From Verrucomicrobiaceae bacterium (lineage in GTDB: Bacteria; Verrucomicrobiota; Verrucomicrobiae; Verrucomicrobiales; Akkermansiaceae): a stretch of DNA of 6,779 nucleotides. Below are positions 1 to 5,113 of this stretch, piece by piece; the stretch's first letter is position 1, and each line of letters opens with the position of its first letter. The translations under genes and the position numbers were made by a program. The stretch spans positions 1 to 6,779 of the forward strand of contig CANBTO010000278.1 in assembly GCA_947372405.1 (NCBI GenBank). Reading direction: 5' to 3'. The notes under the pieces are model-generated. The model worked only from the letters and a program-made list of their open reading frames with translations. It was not told the origin of the DNA and searched no databases.

Positions 1-230
1 GCGAGCAGGTCTTCGACGGTGAGTTTGTGGTGTGCGGCCACAGGTTTCAGAACGCCGCCGAGCAGGGTACCGGTTTTCAGTGGGCGATGATTCGGGATCG
101 TCACATGATGGGTTCCGCCAAGCGTGGTGGTCAGGCGGATGTGGGAGCCGTCCTGTCGCACCGCCTCGTAACCAAGCACCCGCAGTGCGCGGATGAGATC
201 GGTAGCGCCGATGTCGCGGGGGATTTTCAT
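1..230 (-). CDS. hicA: HicA-family mRNA interferase toxin (3' end off window)
   Basis: HicA toxins are small double-stranded-RNA-binding-fold ribonucleases that cleave mRNA and are neutralised by HicB. Reading the minus strand from the ATG at 230 gives 76 visible residues, close to the whole usual length, so only a few C-terminal codons should be missing beyond base 1. Family hallmarks seen: an N-terminal helix with 'LIRALRVLGYE' (residues 12-22), then 'RQDGSHIRLT' (25-34) carrying the catalytic-position His30, then 'HHVTIPNHRPLKTGTL' (41-56) and a final 'LTVEDLL' helix (70-76). The start ATG overlaps the hicB stop in an ATGA, indicating translational coupling. A weak GAGG lies about 10 bases upstream of the start, inside hicB. 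The residues are seen directly. The toxin function is family knowledge and has not been tested for this copy. Confidence 0.9.
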   Translation of the reverse strand, partial: MKIPRDIGATDLIRALRVLGYEAVRQDGSHIRLTTTLGGTHHVTIPNHRPLKTGTLLGGVLKPVAAHHKLTVEDLL

Positions 231-445
231 ACAGCCAGTGCCTCGTCGCGGACGAAGTGCAGGCGGATGATCTTTGGCATAGGGCCGGGTGCCTCATCGC
301 CAAAGTGGCAGCGCACGGCGTCACGCACCATCTCCCGCAATTCCTCGACGGTTTCTCCCTGGGTTGCGATGGCGTGCCCCAGCGCGGTGGCAACGAAACC
401 GCCGTCCACCTCATCCTCACGCACTTCAAAGATGATTTCGTCCAT
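227..445 (-). CDS. hicB: HicB-family antitoxin, short single-domain form
   Basis: This 72-residue protein is the likely antitoxin that binds and blocks the adjacent HicA. The sequence shows the HicB partial RNase H-like fold pattern: an N-terminal strand 'MDEIIFEVRED', a turn 'DGGFVATAL' (residues 14-22), 'AIATQGETVEELREMVRDAV' (25-44) as the loop and long helix, then a final strand 'PKIIRLHFV'. The protein ends there, so it has no visible C-terminal helix-turn-helix or ribbon-helix-helix DNA-binding domain. This suggests a HicB that may not repress its own promoter in the usual way. I chose the ATG at 445 because family similarity begins at MDEIIFEV. A TTG 12 codons upstream (481) would add an unlikely proline-rich tail. 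No Shine-Dalgarno sequence precedes the ATG. The gene order is antitoxin then toxin, and the stop codon overlaps the hicA start by ATGA. Confidence 0.85.
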   Translation of the reverse strand: MDEIIFEVREDEVDGGFVATALGHAIATQGETVEELREMVRDAVRCHFGDEAPGPMPKIIRLHFVRDEALAV

Positions 446-569
446 GAGTGGAATATCACACGGCGGAAGGGATTCGGGCAAGGCGCAATCTCTTCCATCA
501 GCCGTCTTCTCCGGTCCGTCCCAACTTCGCTTCGATTTGCTTTAGACGGCACAAATGGAAGAATTTGAA

Positions 570-687
570 CCGCCAAGACGCCAAGTTCGCCAAGGAAACT
601 CCAGACAGGTGCCTCGAAAATCCGTTTCCGTGTCTTAGCATCGCGATTTTCCATCCGTTTGGCTTGGTGAACCTGGCATCTTGGCGG
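570..687. repeat. Imperfect terminal inverted-repeat element of CGCCAAG heptamers
   Basis: The left arm (570-594) contains three CGCCAAG heptamers at 571, 579 and 588. The right arm (663-687) read in reverse complement matches it at 22 of 25 positions. Between the arms lie 68 bases with an inner 7-base inverted pair, GAAAATC at 616-622 and GATTTTC at 645-651, so the whole unit could fold as a long interrupted hairpin. No reading frame for a transposase is present. The layout fits a non-autonomous palindromic repeat (MITE-like or REP-like). I recall similar 'CCGCCAAGACGCCAAG' stretches from intergenic DNA of Verrucomicrobiota and other phyla, but its mobility here is inference. I see no clear target-site duplication at the borders. 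Confidence 0.65.
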
Positions 688-825
688 CGAAAAAACCTCT
701 TCATTCCGGATTTTGCCACAGTCTTTCCCTGGTGTAGTGGACCAGTTGCCACAATGCCGGGACAAGCGATGGGGAGCAGAGAGCGCGTATTCGGCGGCGA
801 GGTGGTTCTTGGTCGGAAGAGTTTA

Positions 826-850
826 CTGCGAAGGCGCAAAGGGACGCAGA
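826..850. repeat. Tandem-type intergenic motif, GCGAAGGCGCAAAG family
   Basis: The stretch reads as three variants of a GCGNAAG-like unit: GCGAAG, then GCGCAAAG, then GACGCAG. It resembles a second type of short dispersed repeat that I recall from intergenic regions of the same kind of genome. No inverted partner is visible within the window, so it may be a solitary arm or a degenerate copy. The confidence is low because the call rests on composition and recall alone. Confidence 0.3.
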
Positions 851-992
851 ATTTGGAAAAATACGCGGGCTCCAGTCACCCAAGGTTTCTCTTGCTGGCA
901 GGAAGTCACGCCCGGCAAGTTGTCCTTTCTTTCCACGCGGCCATTCGCGAAACTACGACGCGTTGGCCCTCTCCACCCCCTTTCCGAACCTC

Positions 993-2021
993 ATGCGCAA
1001 ACTCCTCCTCGCATCACTTCCGCTTTGTCTCCTCGCCTCCTGCAAGGATGACGGGATCCGCACCTATCGCGTCGCCACCGATCCCACTGCGGAATCGCCT
1101 GCTGCCGCCGCGATGCCTAACAATACGGAAACCTCAGCCCGGTCCGTGGTTTGGCAGACACCCGAGGATTGGAAACCGGAGGCACCCGGCCAGTTCGTCA
1201 CCGCCGCCTACGCCCTGCCCGGCGGCGGACGGGTCACGGTCTCGAAACTCCCCGGCGAAGGCGGGGGCCTCGCGGCGAACCTCAACCGCTGGCGCGGCCA
1301 GGTCGACCTCAAGCCGATCACGGAAAAGGACGTTTCAGGCCAGCCGCTCAAGATCGCGGACTCCGATGAAGTGATGCAGCTCTTCAATCTAACATCCGTC
1401 AACTCACCCGCCGACGCCGAGGGCATCCTCGCCGGAATCCTTCCGCTCAAAACCGAGACCTGGTATTTCAAATTTTCCGGCCCTGTCGGGGTGCTCCGGA
1501 AATCCGAGGGTCTGTTCGCGGAGTTTCTCCGCAGTATCCGCATCGCGGACAGTCAAAAAGTTCCGCCCGCACCGGCTTCTAACGGCGGGAAAAAAATCCA
1601 CGTCACACCACCCGACGGCTGGACGCCGAGCGAAGGCAGCACCATGCGTGCCGCCAGCTTCAGCATCGCCGGGCCGGACGGCACCACGGCCGATGTCTCG
1701 GTCGTCCCGATCCCCGGCGACGCAGGCAGCGTGCTCGACAACGTCAACCGCTGGCGCTCCCAACTCCAGCTCGTCCCGCTCGCATCCCCGGATGATCCGG
1801 CGCTCGGGGAAAAATCTGAGACGCCAGCCGGAGAAATTTTTGTCAGCCACATGACCAGCAGCGAGCCGATCCTGAACGGGAAAAAATCCGCGCTCGCCGC
1901 CGCCATCCTCAAGCGCCCCGGCATGACCTGGTTCTTCAAGATCACTGGCGAAGCCAACCTCGTCGAAGCCAACCTCGCGAAATTCGACAGCTTCGTCCGC
2001 TCGGCCACCTTCCCTGAGTAA
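993..2021 (+). CDS. Lipoprotein with tandemly duplicated uncharacterised NRWR domain
   Basis: This predicted lipoprotein of 342 residues has unknown function. I chose the ATG at 993 because it begins a textbook lipoprotein signal peptide: 'MRKLLLASLPLCLLASC', with a lipobox ending at Cys17 followed by Lys-Asp-Asp. A TTG start 30 bases upstream would spoil that signal. After a low-complexity Ala/Pro linker come two copies of one domain, at about 52-183 and 202-338. Each opens with a hydrophobic strand and 'P-(E/D)-(D/G)-W', has a Gly/Pro-rich stretch leading to an NRWR motif (98-101 and 252-255), and about 60 residues later a W-(Y/F)-F-K-(F/I)-(S/T)-G strand (157-163 and 313-319), ending in a helix with '(F)(V/L)RS'. 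I recall NRWR-containing domains from uncharacterised proteins of planctomycetes and verrucomicrobia. Apart from Cys12 in the signal peptide and Cys17 there is no cysteine, so it has neither a CXXC thioredoxin site nor a heme-binding CXXCH. It lies 6 bp upstream of resB, so co-expression with cytochrome c maturation is likely. A role in that process is inference. Confidence 0.88.
   Translation: MRKLLLASLPLCLLASCKDDGIRTYRVATDPTAESPAAAAMPNNTETSARSVVWQTPEDWKPEAPGQFVTAAYALPGGGRVTVSKLPGEGGGLAANLNRWRGQVDLKPITEKDVSGQPLKIADSDEVMQLFNLTSVNSPADAEGILAGILPLKTETWYFKFSGPVGVLRKSEGLFAEFLRSIRIADSQKVPPAPASNGGKKIHVTPPDGWTPSEGSTMRAASFSIAGPDGTTADVSVVPIPGDAGSVLDNVNRWRSQLQLVPLASPDDPALGEKSETPAGEIFVSHMTSSEPILNGKKSALAAAILKRPGMTWFFKITGEANLVEANLAKFDSFVRSATFPE
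1146..2006 (+). repeat. Internal tandem domain duplication within the lipoprotein gene
   Basis: The two domain copies lie at about 1146-1541 and 1596-2006. They are in register with a period of 154 codons, measured between the NRWR motifs. An identical 14-base stretch encoding that motif occurs at 1282-1295 and 1744-1757, exactly 462 bases apart. Elsewhere the copies have diverged strongly, so the identical stretch reflects constraint on the motif plus shared codon bias more than a recent duplication. Confidence 0.8.
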
Positions 2022-2027
2022 CGTCCC

Positions 2028-3185
2028 GTGCCAAGCCTCAAGTTCCTCAGCTCCCTGCGCCTGACAGTCACCCTGCTGGGTTTCACCATGGTGCTGATCT
2101 TCGTCGCCACCATCAGTCAGGCGGATCTGGGCATCCACGAGGTGCAGGAGAAATTCTTCCGTTCCTGGATCGCCTGGTGGGACATCATGCCCGGCAAAGG
2201 CACGTTCCACATCCCGATTCCCGGCGGCACTCTGTTAGGCACGCTTCTCATCATCAACCTGCTCGCCGCCCACGGCGCGCGTTTCAAGCTCCGCTGGAAC
2301 AAGGCCGGCATGCTCGTCATCCACACCGGCATCCTGCTGATGCTGCTGGGCGAGATTCTGACCGGCATGCTCGGGCGCGAGGCGCAGATGGTCATCACCG
2401 AAGGGCGGATCCTGAACTACTCCACCTTTCCCCGCGAGGTAGAACTCGTCGTCATCCGCCCGGACAGCGACGGAATGGAAACCGTCACCGCCATCCCTCA
2501 GAGCCGGCTGAAGGACGGTGCGGCATTCCCTTTCGGCGGCTTCTCTGTTAGAATTCGAAACTACTACGCCAACAGCGAGATCCTTCCGGAAGCCGGGGCC
2601 ACGGAGGCGTTCGACAAGACCCGCGCCACCGAGGGACCTGGGAAAGGCTACGCCGTCCGCCGCACGCCGCGCGAGACCGCCGAGAACCGCCGCGATCTCG
2701 CCGCCGCCTTCGTCGAGATCATCCCTGACGACGGATCATCCCAGGGCCGCTGGCTGCTTTCCAATGCAATCAAAGGCGAGCAATCCTTCGAAGCGGCCGG
2801 AAGACTCTGGAAAATGTCCATCCGTCCGCGCCGTCTCTATCATCCCTTTTCGATCAAGCTGCTCGACTTCAGCCACGATCGCTATCTCGGCACCGACGTC
2901 CCGAAAAACTTCTCCAGCAGGATCAAAATCCTCAATCCCGAAACCGGCGAGAACCGCGAGGATCTCATCTACATGAACCACCCGCTGCGCTACGGCGGCC
3001 TCACTTTCTATCAGTCCGGCTTCGAGAACAACGACACCACCTCCATTTTCCAGGTCGTGCGCAACCCCGTCTGGACCCTGCCCTACATCTCCTGCGCGAT
3101 GGTCGGCCTCGGCCTGCTCTGGGTCTTTTCCCAGCACCTCTTCAAGGCCGTAGCCCGCCGCAACAACCCTTCCACCGATCCATGA
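2028..3185 (+). CDS. resB: Cytochrome c biogenesis protein ResB (Ccs1/CcsB)
   Basis: ResB pairs with CcsA in System II cytochrome c maturation, carrying heme across the cytoplasmic membrane and presenting apocytochrome for thioether attachment. The 385 residues show the family layout: three N-terminal membrane segments (about 10-30, 66-84, 93-113), a large extracytoplasmic domain (about 115-348), and one C-terminal segment (about 350-372). His99 in the third segment ('VIHTG') is in the place of the transmembrane heme-ligand His known from the ResB half of fused CcsBA proteins. Near the end of the soluble domain, 'MNHPLRYGGLTFYQSGFE' (316-333) is the most recognisable ResB signature. The start is a GTG at 2028; the conserved 'LKFLSSLRLTVTLL' N-terminus requires it, and no Shine-Dalgarno sequence precedes it. 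It follows the lipoprotein stop by 6 bp and overlaps ccsA by ATGA. It is slightly shorter than many Gram-positive ResB proteins but complete. Confidence 0.93.
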   Translation: MPSLKFLSSLRLTVTLLGFTMVLIFVATISQADLGIHEVQEKFFRSWIAWWDIMPGKGTFHIPIPGGTLLGTLLIINLLAAHGARFKLRWNKAGMLVIHTGILLMLLGEILTGMLGREAQMVITEGRILNYSTFPREVELVVIRPDSDGMETVTAIPQSRLKDGAAFPFGGFSVRIRNYYANSEILPEAGATEAFDKTRATEGPGKGYAVRRTPRETAENRRDLAAAFVEIIPDDGSSQGRWLLSNAIKGEQSFEAAGRLWKMSIRPRRLYHPFSIKLLDFSHDRYLGTDVPKNFSSRIKILNPETGENREDLIYMNHPLRYGGLTFYQSGFENNDTTSIFQVVRNPVWTLPYISCAMVGLGLLWVFSQHLFKAVARRNNPSTDP

Positions 3186-5032
3186 GCAACCTGCGGAAAA
3201 TCACCGCGTGGCTCATCCCCGCGCTCTGCCTGCTCTTCATCGCCACCTCCGTCTTCACGGCCACGCGTCCATCGACCGGACTCGATTTCCAGAACTTCGG
3301 CACCCTGCCAGTCGTCTCTAACGGTCGCGTCCAACCGCTCGATTCGCTGGCCCGCAACGCCCTGCTTTCCATCCACGGCAAACAAAGCGTCCCCGGCGAT
3401 GGCGCGCCCGCCACTCCTTCCGCATGGCTCGCCGAGCTCGCCTTCCATCCCGCGCAGGCCGACACCCGGAAGATTTTCCTCATCCACCACGACGACCTGT
3501 TAGGTCTGGCCCAACTCACCCGCAGCGCGGAGAAATCCTATTCCTATACCCAGCTCATGTCCGCCTTCCCGGCCCTGCAGAAGGAGGCAAGACGCATCTC
3601 TGCGGCCGATTCGAAGACCTGGTCGCCTTATGAAAAGGCGCTGATGACCCTTACCAACAACCTCACCCTCTACCACCAGCTCAAGCACGCCCTCGCCCTG
3701 CCGGGACATGACCACCTCGAATCCGAGTTCAGCTCGTTCCTCGGCACCGTCACCAGCGCGTTGGTCGAGGAGGACAAACAAAGTCGCGGCCAGGAATTCA
3801 ACCAGTCCGCCATCGACAACGCCTCAACACCCTTGCGTGATGTCGCCGACTGGGCTGCCATGACTGAGGTTTACGCCATACCTTCCGGTGACGGCATGGA
3901 TGGCTGGAGGAAACTTCCGGACTCCCTGATCGACGCCGTTGCGCAGCGCGCACTCCATCCCGCCACCCTTGCCTACGCCCGCATCGGCGACGCCTACCGC
4001 GCCAAGGATACGAATGCCTTCAACTCCGCCATCAGGGACGATCAGACCTGGTTGTTAGAAAACCGCCCGGGCTTCCTGAAAAAATCCTCATCGGAAGCCC
4101 TCTTCAATGCGATCGCACCATTCTATCTCTGCATGGTTCTCTACGTGGTCGCGTTTCTATGCGCCATCGTTTCCTGGCTCTGGCAAGGCGGCACCTTCCG
4201 CCAGGCCGCCTTCCGCGTCCTGCTGATCGGCCTGGCATTCCACACCCTCGGCCTTGTCACCCGCATGGTGTTGGAAGGCCGCCCGCCTGTAACCAACCTC
4301 TATTCCTCCGCCATCTTCATCGGCTGGGGCGCGATCATTCTAAGCACCGTGCTCGAACTCTTCCACCGCAACGCCATCGGCTCCGCGGTCGCCTCGGTGG
4401 TCGGTTTCACCACCCTGCTCATCGCCCACCATCTTTCTCTATCAGGTGACACCCTGGAAATGATGCGCGCCGTGCTCGATACGAACTTCTGGCTCGCCAC
4501 GCATGTCGTAGTCATCACGCTTGGCTATGCCTCCACCTTCCTCGCGGGGACCATCGCCATCGTCTATCTGATCCGCCGCGCCTTCGGCAACATCCCGAAA
4601 TCCACCGCCGCCTCGCTGCGCGGCATGGTTTACGGCGTGATCTGTTTCGCCACGCTCACCAGCTTCACCGGCACCGTGCTCGGCGGCATCTGGGCCGACC
4701 AGTCGTGGGGCCGCTTCTGGGGTTGGGACCCCAAGGAAAACGGCGCGCTGCTCATCGTCATCTGGAACGCCATCATCCTCCACGCCCGCTGGGGCGGCAT
4801 GGTCCGCGAGCGAGGCATGATGATCATGGCCGTCTTCGGCAACATCGTCACCAGTTGGTCCTGGTTCGGCACCAACATGCTCGGCATCGGCCTGCATTCC
4901 TACGGCTTCACCGAATCCGCCTTCCTCTGGCTCAGCGCCTTCATGCTCAGCCAGGTGCTCGTCATGGCACTCGGCCTGATCCCCGAACGCGGTCCAAAGA
5001 TGACTTCGGCCCGGGAGGAAATACCCGGTTAG
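3182..5032 (+). CDS. ccsA: Cytochrome c biogenesis protein CcsA (ResC), long-N-terminus form
   Basis: CcsA is the heme-handling half of the System II cytochrome c synthetase, an integral membrane protein with a WWD domain facing the periplasm. In this 616-residue protein, the WWD motif is 'WGRFWGWDPKE' (509-519). It is flanked by the expected conserved histidines, His441 in 'LATHVVVITLGYA' and His572 in 'GIGLHSYGF'; His354 in a membrane segment is another possible heme-related His. About nine membrane segments lie between 309 and 600. Ahead of them is an N-terminal anchor (10-27) and an extracytoplasmic region of about 280 residues that starts with 'FGTLPVVSNGRVQPLDSLAR'. Many CcsA proteins lack this region, but I recall a similar 'GR-x-(K/Q)-P-(M/L)-D' opening in Bacteroidetes fused ResB-CcsA proteins. 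The start overlaps the resB stop in ATGA, so equal expression of the two subunits by translational coupling is likely. There is no Shine-Dalgarno sequence. Confidence 0.94.
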   Translation: MSNLRKITAWLIPALCLLFIATSVFTATRPSTGLDFQNFGTLPVVSNGRVQPLDSLARNALLSIHGKQSVPGDGAPATPSAWLAELAFHPAQADTRKIFLIHHDDLLGLAQLTRSAEKSYSYTQLMSAFPALQKEARRISAADSKTWSPYEKALMTLTNNLTLYHQLKHALALPGHDHLESEFSSFLGTVTSALVEEDKQSRGQEFNQSAIDNASTPLRDVADWAAMTEVYAIPSGDGMDGWRKLPDSLIDAVAQRALHPATLAYARIGDAYRAKDTNAFNSAIRDDQTWLLENRPGFLKKSSSEALFNAIAPFYLCMVLYVVAFLCAIVSWLWQGGTFRQAAFRVLLIGLAFHTLGLVTRMVLEGRPPVTNLYSSAIFIGWGAIILSTVLELFHRNAIGSAVASVVGFTTLLIAHHLSLSGDTLEMMRAVLDTNFWLATHVVVITLGYASTFLAGTIAIVYLIRRAFGNIPKSTAASLRGMVYGVICFATLTSFTGTVLGGIWADQSWGRFWGWDPKENGALLIVIWNAIILHARWGGMVRERGMMIMAVFGNIVTSWSWFGTNMLGIGLHSYGFTESAFLWLSAFMLSQVLVMALGLIPERGPKMTSAREEIPG

Positions 5033-5113
5033 TCCGGCAAAAAACGAATTCCTTCCATTCTGAGGCCAGAACACGAAAAATCGAATGCTGTCGCTCGGTA
5101 ACGTAGATCCTTC

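Larger units (their letters stand above)
446..992. other. Intergenic region with repeat elements, no convincing gene
   Basis: About 550 bp separate the divergent hicBA pair and the lipoprotein-resB-ccsA operon. Open frames here on both strands lack family-like sequence, have no plausible starts, or run on as out-of-frame shadows of the lipoprotein gene. The recognisable contents are the inverted-repeat element at 570-687 and the tandem-type motif at 826-850. The promoters of both flanking operons must lie in this region, but I see no box pair strong enough to call. Confidence 0.6.

Noticed and set aside
453..481. Possible minus-strand promoter TTGCCC-17-TGATAT upstream of hicB, implying a near-leaderless mRNA
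   Set aside because: The -10 box matches the consensus at only three positions, and promoter consensus in this phylum is uncertain.
446..481. Upstream TTG start for HicB giving 84 residues
   Set aside because: The added residues are proline-rich with no family similarity, and the ATG at 445 fits the typical HicB N-terminal strand.
27..545. Plus-strand open frames across the hicA/hicB region
   Set aside because: The minus strand encodes two clear family members with coupled start and stop codons, and the plus-strand products look random.
713..753. Direct repeat of TTGCCACA at 713-720 and 746-753
   Set aside because: Eight bases repeated 33 bases apart is weak. No third copy or symmetry supports an operator or iteron.
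448..1374. A 308-codon plus-strand open frame across the intergenic region into the lipoprotein gene
   Set aside because: It runs through the inverted repeat, and its C-terminal half is a Ser/Arg/Pro-rich out-of-frame reading of the lipoprotein. No domain-like sequence is present, and the lipoprotein frame has the signal peptide and internal repeats.
1404..2210. A 268-codon minus-strand open frame opposite the lipoprotein and resB
   Set aside because: It is an antisense shadow in GC-rich coding DNA, rich in Gly/Asp/Glu/Arg, and it spans two well-supported genes on the other strand.
5011..5037. Possible terminator hairpin (CCGGG...CCCGG) at the ccsA stop codon
   Set aside because: The stem is 5 bp with an 8-base loop, overlaps the last codons, and is followed by an A-tract rather than a T-tract on the plus strand. 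On the minus strand the T-tract would precede the stem. It is not a convincing intrinsic terminator.
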